From assembly GCA_003021725.1 (NCBI GenBank), contig PXRA01000007.1, positions 51,904 to 115,903 of the forward strand: 64,000 nt of DNA, read 5' to 3'. Below are positions 16,291 through 25,162 of this stretch, piece by piece; position 1 is the stretch's first letter, and every line of letters starts with the position of its first letter. The notes below the pieces were generated by a model. The model had not been told where the DNA came from. It saw only the letters and a program-made list of their open reading frames with translations, and ran no database searches. The stretch is from Halobacteriales archaeon QH_8_64_26. GTDB taxonomy: Archaea > Halobacteriota > Halobacteria > Halobacteriales > Halococcaceae. The position numbers and the translations under genes were made by a program.

Positions 16291-17360
16291 GGGTCGTCGA
16301 AGACGCCGAGATCCGCCTGTTCGTCAGCGGGCACGTCGTCCAGCTGAGCGTATTGCTCGGTGTCTTCGAGACGCTCGACCGCGCTCTCGTAGAACTGCTC
16401 TACGATTTCGGCTGCCCGACACTCGCGGCCGAGTTGTTTCGCCGCTACAGCACCGGTACAAAGGCCGCCAAACGGTTCCCAAACCACGTCACCTCGATCC
16501 GTCGTAGCGTTGATGATCCGTCGCATGAGCCGAAGCGGTTTCTGATTGATGTGCTTAGCTTTCGTACCATCGACCACGCGCTCCGAGCCGTTCACCTGCC
16601 CCTCCTCCCAGACGTTCGTCATCCCAGCATCGAGATCGAATTTGGATCGGTAGCGCGACCAGTCCTCGGCGTCGATAGGGTTCTCGCCATCCGGAGCGAA
16701 GTACGGCTTGCCCTCGGGATCGCCGTGTTCGTTCGCGTACTCCGCCATCGCCTCCAATCGTTCGGGAGGTGGGTAATACCAAAGATTACCCTTCGTGAGG
16801 TACTTCCTGAAGGCGGCGTCGGCGACGCCACAGGCGACGTTTGCGTCCTGGCGCGTGAGACCGGAGCGGTCCCATTCGCTGATTACCCACTCCTGCATAT
16901 CCATCGATTCGCCGTTGAGGCCGGTGAACTCCGCGTCCCGGACGTACTGGACACAGACTTCCGTTACCTGGGGGAACTTCCGCATTCGGTTCGTGTTCGA
17001 GTTCCCGGCGATATGGCCCATGCCTTTGTTCCAGATATTACAACCCCGGTAGGTCCAGCCGTGTTCTTTCAGTAGTGGATGGACCTCGGCCCATCCGAGT
17101 TCGGTGTTCCAGAACCAAAGCGTGGTTTGGGGAGTAGCGTGTTCGCTCCATGCCCTAATGTGAGGTTCGTACCACCCGGGGATGTCCTCGGTCTCGTCAG
17201 GTTCGTTCGGAAACAGCCCCGTGCCGTACGCGCCATCGGAAACGATAGTAGTTGGAGTATCCCAGTCCCCGTAATGCTCGGCGACGTTCGAGTGTCGAAT
17301 CTCGATGCCCGCTTCTCGATAGAAACCACTCTCCTCGTCTACGTCCGGTTGCTGACTCAT
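16287..17360 (-). CDS. DNA methyltransferase, beta-class N4-cytosine/N6-adenine
   Basis: A 357-residue modification enzyme with the beta-class motif order. The catalytic motif IV variant SDGAYG is at residues 41-46, then TTLWFWNTELGWAEVHPLL, NIWNKGMGHIAGN and FPQVTEVCVQYV. The target-recognition region follows, then HINQKPLRLMRRII (motif X-like). The SAM-binding motif I variant WEPFGGLCTGAVAA lies near residues 294-307. DGAY replaces the usual DPPY. The gene is intact and convergent with the endonuclease pieces, and the two share the palindromic CTAG as stop codons. A GAGGGG purine stretch ~10 nt upstream of the ATG may be a ribosome binding site. Target sequence unknown. Confidence 0.85.
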   Translation of the reverse strand: MSQQPDVDEESGFYREAGIEIRHSNVAEHYGDWDTPTTIVSDGAYGTGLFPNEPDETEDIPGWYEPHIRAWSEHATPQTTLWFWNTELGWAEVHPLLKEHGWTYRGCNIWNKGMGHIAGNSNTNRMRKFPQVTEVCVQYVRDAEFTGLNGESMDMQEWVISEWDRSGLTRQDANVACGVADAAFRKYLTKGNLWYYPPPERLEAMAEYANEHGDPEGKPYFAPDGENPIDAEDWSRYRSKFDLDAGMTNVWEEGQVNGSERVVDGTKAKHINQKPLRLMRRIINATTDRGDVVWEPFGGLCTGAVAAKQLGRECRAAEIVEQFYESAVERLEDTEQYAQLDDVPADEQADLGVFDDP

Positions 17361-17514
17361 CTATATACTACCCCTCTGTACGGTGTTCCCATCTCGGTTA
17401 TTCATTAATAGATGGGTACTCGCTAACATGAAAACTTCCATGCCGCTCTCCAGTTTGGTACGAGTAGCGTCGTCTATGTGGTCCACACTCCGCCTGAGTA
17501 GTGGATCGAAGAAT

Positions 17515-17904
17515 TCACGTCGCCGTCTGTGGCGCGTCGAGCTGGTCGGCGAGGAAGACGACGGCGGGTTCGGGTTCGCTCTCGACGAAGCGGGCGACCT
17601 CCTGGCTCTCGCGTTCGATCACGATCGTCGGGATGCGCTCGATTTCGTACTCCTCTACCTGCGGACCGGTTTTCGTGCCGTCCTCGCTTTTCTCGACGGC
17701 GACTACCTCGACCTGCTCGTCGGGAATATCCACAGCGTCGAGCGCGGCGGCGAAATCGGGCAAAACGGCCCGACAGTCCCCACACCAATCGGCCCCCCAG
17801 ACCGAAACCGCCAGTTCGTCGCGCAGGCGCTCGAACGTCGAGACGGATTCGGGGTAGGCGTCGGCGTCCCACACCGGGTTCGGGTCCATCGTTTCGAGGC
17901 TCAT
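17515..17904 (-). CDS. Thioredoxin-family protein
   Basis: A 129-residue thioredoxin-like protein. Strand and active site read AVSVWGADWCGDCRAVLPDF (CGDC at about 41-44), and the cis-proline region is ERIPTIVIERESQEVARFVES. The CGDC active site differs from the classical CGPC and is common in small archaeal Trx-like proteins used as low-potential disulfide reductants. There is no signal peptide, so it is cytosolic. It flanks the R-M island and has normal high GC, so it probably marks the island boundary. Confidence 0.85.
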   Translation of the reverse strand: MSLETMDPNPVWDADAYPESVSTFERLRDELAVSVWGADWCGDCRAVLPDFAAALDAVDIPDEQVEVVAVEKSEDGTKTGPQVEEYEIERIPTIVIERESQEVARFVESEPEPAVVFLADQLDAPQTAT

Positions 17905-18156
17905 ACACAGGGTTGGCCCTCGGGCGATTTAACCCCGCCGACGGCGATGCCGGCCGATACTGTAGGAAGGCCGTGTTCGGACGTCGGGGACCAGCGGTTC
18001 GCTCCGGCATACTACCCATCAGCAGCCATAGAACGAACGTCGGTCATGGCGGCCCAACGGAAGCACCGGATCGCGTCACAGCCGAATGCGAACCCTCATC
18101 GACGGGACGGAGAGGCCGATTCCAGCGGGTAGCGGCTGAAACCGAATCGCCCTGCG

Positions 18157-18837
18157 TCATTTCGCATCGGAACGGTCTCCATAGAGCGTCACGAGTCGCG
18201 CCTCCGCTTTTCGCAGGTGGTTTGCGGCGGTACTTTTCGAACAGCCCACCTCATCAGCGATCTCTCGAACGCTCGCCCGGCGCGGAACCTCGTAGTATCC
18301 GCGTTCTCGTGCAACGTCGAGGACCTCTCGCTGCCGGTCGGTTAGCGCTGTGGCTCGTGATTCCCGGTACGCGTCGTACTCACCGAGTCGATCGACGGAC
18401 ACGGGGAGATGATCGGGTAACTCGGTTACGAGGCCCTGAAGCGCGTCTTGTTCGCCAGCGACTTCGAAGAGCATCTCCCCATTGGTGCCGTATTCGATCG
18501 GCGGGATAACGAGTAGTTCCGTATCGGTGAGGAGGGCACGAAGGCGACTGGCGAACCCCTGTGCGGTCTCCCGAATGTAGACATAAAAGCTACGCTCATC
18601 GACCGGCGTCACGTCGTACTTCTGGATGGTCTCGACGGAGTCAAGCGCCGTAACGTACTCCTCACGCCCCTTTCGGGTGGTCCCGACGACGTGGAACAAG
18701 ACGACAACGTACTCGGGGTTCGAGAAGTTCCAGTGACGGAGGTGCGCCCGTCGAATCGAGTCCTGCTCGACTAAGAACTGCTGCATCGGGTGTCGCGTCT
18801 CGGGCGGGAATCGAATTCGTAACTGGAGGTACCGCAT
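18157..18837 (-). CDS. Bat-type HTH transcriptional regulator
   Basis: A 226-residue regulator. The N-terminal domain (about 1-155; MRYLQLRIRFPPETRHPMQQFL) is the MmsR/Bat-like sensor portion. The C-terminal HTH_10 reads LTDRQREVLDVARERGYYEVPR, then ASVREIADEVGCSKSTAANHLRKAEARLV. It is divergently transcribed from the cytochrome P450 gene with only 84 bp between the start codons. It probably controls that operon and itself. An AT-rich TCATAAAAAG stretch at about 18858-18867 in the shared region could be a TATA element. The ligand is unknown. Confidence 0.87.
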   Translation of the reverse strand: MRYLQLRIRFPPETRHPMQQFLVEQDSIRRAHLRHWNFSNPEYVVVLFHVVGTTRKGREEYVTALDSVETIQKYDVTPVDERSFYVYIRETAQGFASRLRALLTDTELLVIPPIEYGTNGEMLFEVAGEQDALQGLVTELPDHLPVSVDRLGEYDAYRESRATALTDRQREVLDVARERGYYEVPRRASVREIADEVGCSKSTAANHLRKAEARLVTLYGDRSDAK

Positions 18838-18921
18838 CGTCGGGGACAGCGATTCGAGCTCATAAAAAGGGATGGACCTGTCCGACAGAACGCGGTAGTT
18901 CGAGCGTCGAGAAGAGCTCGT

Positions 18922-20271
18922 ATGAGCACGGAAGAGAGGTACCCACCCGGTCCACGTGGATTACCGGTCGTCGGCAATACCGTCGATTTGAGCCGCGACG
19001 TTTTCGCGTTCTTCGAAGGGTTACGCGAGGAGTACGGCCGAGTCGCCAGCTACCAGGTGTTCGGAACGGATGCGTGTATGGTCGCCCATCCGGACGCGAT
19101 CCAGCGAGTGCTCCTCGACGAGCACGAGGCCTTCGAGAAAGGTGAGGTGCTAAGGCGGAATCTCGCCGACGCGATGGGTGAGGGGTTGTTCGTGACCGGC
19201 GGCGATCAGTGGCGAAATCAGCGGACACAGGTACAACCGGCGTTCTACCGAGACCGGCTGAACACGTACGTTCCTGCGATGCGTGCCACTGCGGAAGGGA
19301 CGGTCGAACAGTGGCGTGACGGGATGGTCGTCGATGTGAACGACCGGATGACCGCAACGTCGATGGATGTGCTCGGTCGGACGCTGTTCGGCGTGGACGT
19401 AACGGAGAACCCGGTCGTCTCGGAGGCATCCGACGCGATTCTCGCGCGTTTCGACACGAGCCGGTTCTGGTCGTTCCTCCCGGACCGTCTCCCGACGCCG
19501 ACGAATCGACGGTACAGACGAGAACTCGGTGAACTCCGGACGTTCGTCGACGAGCTGGCCCACCAGCGGCGGGAGCAACAGCCCGAGAACCGCGGCGATG
19601 ACCTGCTGTCGATTCTCGTGGAGTTCGTCGACGCCAGTGACCTGACACGAGAGGAGTTCCGCGACAACATGGTCACGTTCCTCTTCGCCGGGCACGAGAC
19701 GACGGGACTCGGGCTGACCTACACGTTACTCTGTCTCGCCCAGCACCCCGACGAGCAGGCTGAGCTTCGCGCTGAAGTCGATTCGGTCCGCGAGGGACCG
19801 GTCACCGCGGACGACCTTCCCGAACTCGAACGGATGGAGAACGCGATCGACGAGGCGTTGCGCCTCTACCCACCGGTATACATGTTCTTCCGCGAAGCGA
19901 CGCGAGACGTGGAGCTACAGGGCTACGACGTCCCAGCGGGCACGACGCTCGTCCTGCCGCAGTGGGCCGTCCACCGTGATCCGATGTGGTGGGACGACCC
20001 GGAGGCGTTCCGTCCGGATCGGTTCGCCGGTAACACCGACCGCCCGGAGTACGCCTACTTCCCGTTCGGCGGCGGGCCTCGTCACTGCATCGGCATGCGA
20101 TTCGCGCGGATGGAGATGAAGACCGTACTAGCGACGATTCTGGGCGAGTACACGTTCGAACTCGCGTCCGATCCGGATCCTGACCTGATCGCCAGTACGA
20201 ACCTCAAGCCCGGCGAGGCAATCGAGATCGAACTCCACGAACGCGACGACACCGACGAGGCGACCCTATGA
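18922..20271 (+). CDS. Cytochrome P450
   Basis: Heme-thiolate monooxygenase of 449 residues. All diagnostic elements are present: the proline-rich start RYPPGPRGLPVVGNTVDLSR, the oxygen-binding I-helix FLFAGHETTGLG, the K-helix ExxR in DEALRLYPPVYMFFREA, PERF-like FRPDRFAG, and the heme loop FGGGPRHCIGMRFA with Cys389 as the iron ligand. There is no N-terminal anchor, so it is soluble. Some haloarchaea carry one conserved P450 (CYP174-type); assignment to that family is a guess. It overlaps the CPBP gene by ATGA. No ferredoxin or reductase gene is adjacent. The substrate is unknown. Confidence 0.95.
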   Translation: MSTEERYPPGPRGLPVVGNTVDLSRDVFAFFEGLREEYGRVASYQVFGTDACMVAHPDAIQRVLLDEHEAFEKGEVLRRNLADAMGEGLFVTGGDQWRNQRTQVQPAFYRDRLNTYVPAMRATAEGTVEQWRDGMVVDVNDRMTATSMDVLGRTLFGVDVTENPVVSEASDAILARFDTSRFWSFLPDRLPTPTNRRYRRELGELRTFVDELAHQRREQQPENRGDDLLSILVEFVDASDLTREEFRDNMVTFLFAGHETTGLGLTYTLLCLAQHPDEQAELRAEVDSVREGPVTADDLPELERMENAIDEALRLYPPVYMFFREATRDVELQGYDVPAGTTLVLPQWAVHRDPMWWDDPEAFRPDRFAGNTDRPEYAYFPFGGGPRHCIGMRFARMEMKTVLATILGEYTFELASDPDPDLIASTNLKPGEAIEIELHERDDTDEATL

Positions 20272-21071
20272 CCGATCGCTGGATCACGTTTCGTGCTGGG
20301 TGGTGGCCGGCCATCGCCCTGGTACTGGCGCTCGCTGGTTGGGTGCTCGTTTCGGTGACTGTCTCCGGCTGGCTGTTCGGTGACCTCTCGGTCGCCGAGG
20401 AAGGGGTATGGACGATCCCCTCCGGCGTCGTCCAGATCGCCATTGCTGTGGTCGTTCTCCGATACGAGCGTGTCGGTTACCGGGAACTGGGGTCGTCTCC
20501 ACAGCTAGTTCGTCCGGCACTCGTTGCGACCGGCGTCGTCGTCCTCGTGGCGAACGTCGCGGCTGCCGGTCTGGGACTGGCCGCGGGTACCGGCGTCTCG
20601 TTCGGACTGATGGCGTACTACCTGGCGCCACCGATCGATTACTTCGTTCCGGGCGTTGCCATCACGGCCGTTGGGATGTATCTGTTCACGGGGCCGGTCG
20701 AGGAACTGGCGTTTCGGGGGTATCTTCAGAACAAAGTCGTTTCACAGGTGATCATGGGGTCGGCGACAGTACGAACGACTATCGGGATACTCACTGCCGC
20801 ACTGTCGTTCGCATTGCTTCACATCCCGGCGTACCTCTTCACCAGAGGGGTGCCCACGGGCGCACTCATCGGGACGCTCGTTCTTCTGACAGCTACAGGC
20901 GTCATATACGGTGTCATCTATGCGGCCACACGAAACCTGTATCTCGTAATGTCCCTTCACGCTATCGGCAATCTCTGGCCACTCGTTGTCGACCCCGGGC
21001 CAGGCGTTTGGCCGAAGTATGGCGTCCTGTTGGTACTGTCCGTCCTCCTGATCGTATCGGCAGTGGGTTAA
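20268..21071 (+). CDS. CPBP-family intramembrane glutamic protease
   Basis: Integral membrane protein of 267 residues with about eight hydrophobic segments. The CPBP (Abi/CAAX-protease-like) motifs are present: motif 1 GPVEELAFRGYLQNKV (EExxxR), motif 2 SFALLHIPAYL (His), and motif 3 VMSLHAIGNLWPL (HxxxN). In eukaryotes the family removes CAAX tripeptides; in prokaryotes roles include bacteriocin immunity and regulated proteolysis. Translation is coupled to the P450 gene by an ATGA overlap, an unusual pairing. It may mature or protect a product of the P450 pathway, but this is inference. Confidence 0.9.
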   Translation: MTDRWITFRAGWWPAIALVLALAGWVLVSVTVSGWLFGDLSVAEEGVWTIPSGVVQIAIAVVVLRYERVGYRELGSSPQLVRPALVATGVVVLVANVAAAGLGLAAGTGVSFGLMAYYLAPPIDYFVPGVAITAVGMYLFTGPVEELAFRGYLQNKVVSQVIMGSATVRTTIGILTAALSFALLHIPAYLFTRGVPTGALIGTLVLLTATGVIYGVIYAATRNLYLVMSLHAIGNLWPLVVDPGPGVWPKYGVLLVLSVLLIVSAVG

Positions 21072-21309
21072 CCGAGCCGACGCTCCCGAGACCGGGCCAG
21101 GAGGCGACGAACTGATCGGTGACGCCACCACAGAGAGGTGCGGATACTCACACCGGAGGGGACCGAGTGTGTTATGCGTACACCTACTGAGTGGCTGATT
21201 CGTAGCGTCAGTATCGAAAGGAATCGACCGCTGCTCCGCGTCTAACACGGTCCTATAGGAGTAATCGATCCCGCCCGACGAACGGCCTTCGGAGAGGCCG
21301 GGTCGGCAC

Positions 21310-23010
21310 TCAGGTCTCGGATCCGTCGTCAGTCCCCTCGCGCTCGCGGAGCTTGCGCCGTTGGATCTTCCCGGTCGTCGTCTGGGGCAGTTCTTCACTG
21401 AACTCGATCTCGCGGGGATACTCGTACTTCGCTAAGTTCTCGCGCACGAGATCGCGCAGTTTCTCGCGGAGCGCGTCGCTCCCCTCGGTACCGCTGGCGA
21501 GTTCGACGACGGCCTTGATGACCTCGCCGCGCTGCTCGTCGGGGACGCCGATCACGCCGACCTGGGAAACCGCCTCGTGTTCGAGCAGGGTACTCTCGAC
21601 CTCGCCGGGGCCGACGCGATAGCCCGAGGTGATGATCACGTCGTCGTCCCGAGCCTTGAACCAGAAATAGCCCTCCGCGTCGCGATAGCCCAGATCGCCG
21701 GTCAGGTGCCACTCGCCGATCGTCGCGGCTTCGGTCTTTTCCGGTTCGTTCAGGTACTCCTCGAAAACGACGGGATCACCCGGTCGCTTTACCGCTATCT
21801 CGCCGACTTCCCCCTCCGGCATCGCCTCGCCGCTCTCGCTATCGAGGACCGCGACGTCGTGGCCGGGGACCGGCTTGCCCATCGACCCCGCCTGTGCGGG
21901 GAACCACCCCTGACAGTTGGTCACCAGGAGGTTCGCCTCGGTCTGGCCGTAGAGTTCGTTCACCGGGACCTCACCCAGCGTCTCCGCGGCCCAGGTCAGG
22001 ATCTCGGGGGTCAGGGGCTCGCCACCCGAACAGATCGCCTCCAGGGAGAGATCGTACCGTTCGGTCGGGTTCTCGACGTCCATCAACATCCGGATCGCCG
22101 TCGGCGGGAGGAACGCTCCGGTCACGTCGAACTCCGCTAAGAGCGAGAAGGCGGTCTCGGCGTCGAACTTGCCCATCGGGTAGCCGACGACCGGCTGGCC
22201 GTAGTGCAGCGCCGGAAAGACCAGATCGCCGAGCGCGCCGATCCAGGCCCAGTCCGCGGGCGTCCAGTACGTTCCCTCCAGGTCGCGCTCGAAGTACATC
22301 GCGAAGGCCGGGCAGTGCCCGACCCAGACGCCGTGAGTGTGTAAGACGCCTTTCGGCGGACCGGTCGAGCCACTCGTGTACATCACGATCGCGGGCGTCT
22401 CAGCATCGGTAGGGACGATCTCGAAGGACTCCTCGGCCGCGAGCGCGTCCTCGAAGCGGCGGACGGCCGGCGTCCCATCGCGCTCGGAACTGTTGGGCTC
22501 ATCGCTTCGGTCCCCGATATCGCCCTTATCGGTCCCGGCGACGAGCACGCCTTCGAGCGCCTCGCAGTCGGGGGCGACCTCGCGGACGACACCCGCCCGC
22601 TCGGGGTTACAGACGACCAGTTCCGTGCTACTGTCCTCGAGGCGGTAACGAAGGCCCTCGGAACCGAACAGTATCGAGAGCGGAAGCGACACCGCGCCGA
22701 GTTTCCAACAGGCGAGGTGGGTAAGCAGGTTCGCGGGCCGCTGGGAGAGCACAACGGCGACCCGGTCGCCGCGCTCGATGCCCAACTCGCGAAGCCCGTT
22801 CGCCAGCCGGTTCGAAAGCCGATCGAGATCGTCGAAGGTGTAGCTCTCGCGGCGGCCATCGGAGTAGGCCTGATAGAGTGCCGTCCGGTCGGTATCCCCG
22901 TGTTTCCGTAGGAAGTCATGAGCGAGGTTGTAATCGGCGGGCAGGTCCCACTCGAAGCGCTCGCGCTCCTCGTCGTAGGTATCGGCATCGAGAGTGCAAT
23001 ACCAGGCCAT
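21310..23010 (-). CDS. AMP-forming acyl-CoA synthetase
   Basis: Activates a carboxylic acid to its CoA thioester via acyl-AMP (ANL superfamily, 566 residues). Motifs are the P-loop VMYTSGSTGPPKGVLHTHG (about 211-229), NELYGQTEANLL (about 340), the hinge WHLTGDLGYRDAEGYFWFKARDDD and IITSGYRVGPGEVE, and the C-terminal catalytic lysine in TTGKIQRRKL. The overall pattern is closest to acetyl-/medium-chain acyl-CoA synthetases of haloarchaea. It is the last gene downstream of a sodium:solute symporter operon (62 bp after an unknown gene). Uptake followed by activation of a short organic acid is therefore a natural hypothesis. A hydrophilic insert occurs at about 160-185. Confidence 0.92.
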   Translation of the reverse strand: MAWYCTLDADTYDEERERFEWDLPADYNLAHDFLRKHGDTDRTALYQAYSDGRRESYTFDDLDRLSNRLANGLRELGIERGDRVAVVLSQRPANLLTHLACWKLGAVSLPLSILFGSEGLRYRLEDSSTELVVCNPERAGVVREVAPDCEALEGVLVAGTDKGDIGDRSDEPNSSERDGTPAVRRFEDALAAEESFEIVPTDAETPAIVMYTSGSTGPPKGVLHTHGVWVGHCPAFAMYFERDLEGTYWTPADWAWIGALGDLVFPALHYGQPVVGYPMGKFDAETAFSLLAEFDVTGAFLPPTAIRMLMDVENPTERYDLSLEAICSGGEPLTPEILTWAAETLGEVPVNELYGQTEANLLVTNCQGWFPAQAGSMGKPVPGHDVAVLDSESGEAMPEGEVGEIAVKRPGDPVVFEEYLNEPEKTEAATIGEWHLTGDLGYRDAEGYFWFKARDDDVIITSGYRVGPGEVESTLLEHEAVSQVGVIGVPDEQRGEVIKAVVELASGTEGSDALREKLRDLVRENLAKYEYPREIEFSEELPQTTTGKIQRRKLREREGTDDGSET

Positions 23011-23072
23011 ACACCGGCTCCGAGTTCACCGATGTTAGTTCATGGGTCAAAACAGGAGAGGGCCAGCAGCGT

Positions 23073-23570
23073 TCAGAGAAAGGCCAGCCAGGGAGTCTCG
23101 ATCTCGATCGACGCGTCGGCGTACGCTCGGTGAGAGGAGAGTTCCTCGACGACGTCGATTCCTTCCTCGCCACCCTTCGTATTCGAGAGTTCCCACGATT
23201 CGAGCCCGTCGTCGGCACTCCACTCGACCGTGAGACGGGCTTTTCGGGTCCGGGTTCCTTCCCGCAGGACGATCGCCTTCAGGTCGGCGAGCGCGACGGC
23301 GAAGTTACGATCGCTGAGTGCGAGCGCTTCGTCGACCGTACACTCGCCGAGCACGTCGCGGGTCCGGGTCCCCATGTCCGCGCGCAAAAGCGCCGAGCTG
23401 AACGACTGGCCGGCGAAACAGAACACGATTCGCTCGTCGGTCGCGAGTATTTCCCAGAAGTGAAGCGCCGTCGGACGCACCCGGAACCACTCGGTGAAGC
23501 GGCCGACTCGGGTCTCTCCGGTCGCGTCGTGAGCGTCGGTCGTACCGGAGCCATCCACCGGGTCGGTCAT
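23073..23570 (-). CDS. Conserved haloarchaeal protein of unknown function
   Basis: A 165-residue acidic cytosolic protein. After a disordered, Asp/Thr-rich N-terminus of ~22 residues comes a compact domain: RVGRFTEWFRVRPTALHFWEIL, IVFCFAGQSFSSALLRADMG, ALSDRNFAVALADLKAIVLRE, and a beta-rich end with ARLTVEWSADDGLESW. I do not recognise the family. The start overlaps the symporter stop by ATGA, so it is translated with the transporter. It lies between the symporter and the acyl-CoA synthetase, which suggests a regulatory or accessory role in the same uptake pathway. No catalytic motif is apparent. Confidence 0.7.
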   Translation of the reverse strand: MTDPVDGSGTTDAHDATGETRVGRFTEWFRVRPTALHFWEILATDERIVFCFAGQSFSSALLRADMGTRTRDVLGECTVDEALALSDRNFAVALADLKAIVLREGTRTRKARLTVEWSADDGLESWELSNTKGGEEGIDVVEELSSHRAYADASIEIETPWLAFL

Positions 23571-25162
23571 CGACGGATGAGCGCCTCGATGTCCCCCGGT
23601 ACGGTGTGGCGATCCCGCGTGGCGAGCGAGACGCCGACGAACAGGACGATCGCGACGAGCAGTGCTACCGCGCCGACCGGCATGGCGAACAACGACCCAT
23701 AGAACACGCTCACCGAATCGGCCAGTTCCGTCGCACCCGCCGCCTCGGCGATCCGGGGAACGGCGCTGAACAGTAGATTCACGCCCATGCCGCCGATCGT
23801 CGCCGCGATCGCGCCCTCGCTCGTCGCGCCGGTCCAGTTGAGGCCGAGGGCGGCGATCGGGAAGATCGCGGCGGCGAAAAAGCCCCACCCGATCGTCCCC
23901 AGAATGCCGACGAGCGCGTCGGAGTAAAAGACTACAAGCACCGACAGCACCGTGAGCCCGGCGAGTGCGCCCTGGGTGACGCGTAGCTCGGTACGGTCGG
24001 ATTCGATCGGCCGGCCGAGCGCCCGTGGGATGTCCCGCGAGGCGGCCGCCGCCCCGATATTCAGGAACGAGTCGCTTGTCGACATGATCGCCGCGAGCAG
24101 TGCCGCGAGGATGAGCCCGGCGATCACCCCGGGGGTGTAGCGAAGCACGAAGACCGGGCCGACGATCGAGGCGCTCTGTGGGGCGGCGACCGCGCCGGCT
24201 TCGACCATCGCGCGCATCGACAGGCCCGTCGAGAGCGCGAGCAGGCTCGATACCGCATAGGAGATCGCCGCGATGGGCGCGCCCCACCGTAGGATATCCA
24301 AGTTGCGGCTCATGTAGAACTTCGTGATGAGGTGGGGCTGACCGGCCGCGCCGATCCCGAACAGCAGCCACCACCCGAGTCCAGTGAAGATCGCCGTCGC
24401 GGCGGTATCACCGATCGCACCGAAGGGCGAGATCAACGCGGGGTCGGCGCTCGCGAGGTTGCTCGCGATCGACCCGACGCCACCGCCGAAGGAAAGCGCG
24501 AAGAAAAAGACGAACACCGCTCCGACGATCATCGTGATCGCCTGGACGAAGTCGGTCCAGACGCCCGCGATCATCCCGCCGAGCAGGCTGTATAGGAGGA
24601 GGATAGCCGCGCCGCCGAATAGCCCCCAGACGACCGGGATGCCAAAGATCGCTCGCATCACGAACTGCAGGGCCGCTAGGTTCGTCGCGAGGTAGGCGAT
24701 CACACCGACGATCACCGCGATGCCCGTGAGGCCACGCACCCAGTCGCTCTCGTAGCGGACGTACATGCCGTCGGCGAGCGTGAGCACGTCTCTGATGTCG
24801 GCGAGCAAGCGCATTCGTTTAGCGAGTACGACCCACGTTAGCAGGAATCCGAACGGCGCGGTGAGGAAGATCCAAAAGGAGGTAGTACCGAAGGCGTAGA
24901 TGAGTTCCGGGCCGCCGACGAAGCCAAAGCCCGACTGGATGACCGAAAACGCGGTCATCGCGAGCACCCAGGTACCGATCGACTTGCCCGTGATCAGGAA
25001 ATCGCTCGTCGATTCGGTCTGGAAGTACCCCCAGACCCCGATGGCGAGGACGAGCAGCAAGTAGACCGTCCCGAAGGCCAGCACGAACGGATCGTCCGCG
25101 ACCGGGATCGCCTGGAGCGGGGTAAGGGAGACGAGAGCGGGCGGCGCGGGCGGCGCGATCAT
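23567..25162 (-). CDS. Sodium:solute symporter family transporter
   Basis: A 531-residue SSS-family (LeuT-fold) secondary transporter with about 13 membrane segments. It begins with a short periplasmic Pro/Ala-rich N-terminus. LLVLAIGVWGYFQTESTSDF (first helix) and GKSIGTWVLAMTAFSVIQSGFGFVG contain the conserved sodium-site region. AALLAAIMSTSDSFLNIGAA is the classic SSS Na2-site signature with the STSD motif. It overlaps both neighbours: its start overlaps the stop of the small membrane protein gene upstream, and its stop overlaps the 165-residue gene by ATGA. The downstream acyl-CoA synthetase points to a monocarboxylate substrate, which is inferred. Confidence 0.93.
   Translation of the reverse strand: MIAPPAPPALVSLTPLQAIPVADDPFVLAFGTVYLLLVLAIGVWGYFQTESTSDFLITGKSIGTWVLAMTAFSVIQSGFGFVGGPELIYAFGTTSFWIFLTAPFGFLLTWVVLAKRMRLLADIRDVLTLADGMYVRYESDWVRGLTGIAVIVGVIAYLATNLAALQFVMRAIFGIPVVWGLFGGAAILLLYSLLGGMIAGVWTDFVQAITMIVGAVFVFFFALSFGGGVGSIASNLASADPALISPFGAIGDTAATAIFTGLGWWLLFGIGAAGQPHLITKFYMSRNLDILRWGAPIAAISYAVSSLLALSTGLSMRAMVEAGAVAAPQSASIVGPVFVLRYTPGVIAGLILAALLAAIMSTSDSFLNIGAAAASRDIPRALGRPIESDRTELRVTQGALAGLTVLSVLVVFYSDALVGILGTIGWGFFAAAIFPIAALGLNWTGATSEGAIAATIGGMGVNLLFSAVPRIAEAAGATELADSVSVFYGSLFAMPVGAVALLVAIVLFVGVSLATRDRHTVPGDIEALIRR

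Noticed and set aside
14543..17515. Island attachment sites or integrase
   Set aside because: No tRNA gene, no integrase and no convincing long direct repeats at the two edges of the low-GC island.
24332..24695. Plus-strand Lys/Glu/Arg frames inside the symporter gene
   Set aside because: Antisense to conserved transmembrane helices; they are mirror images of helix codons.
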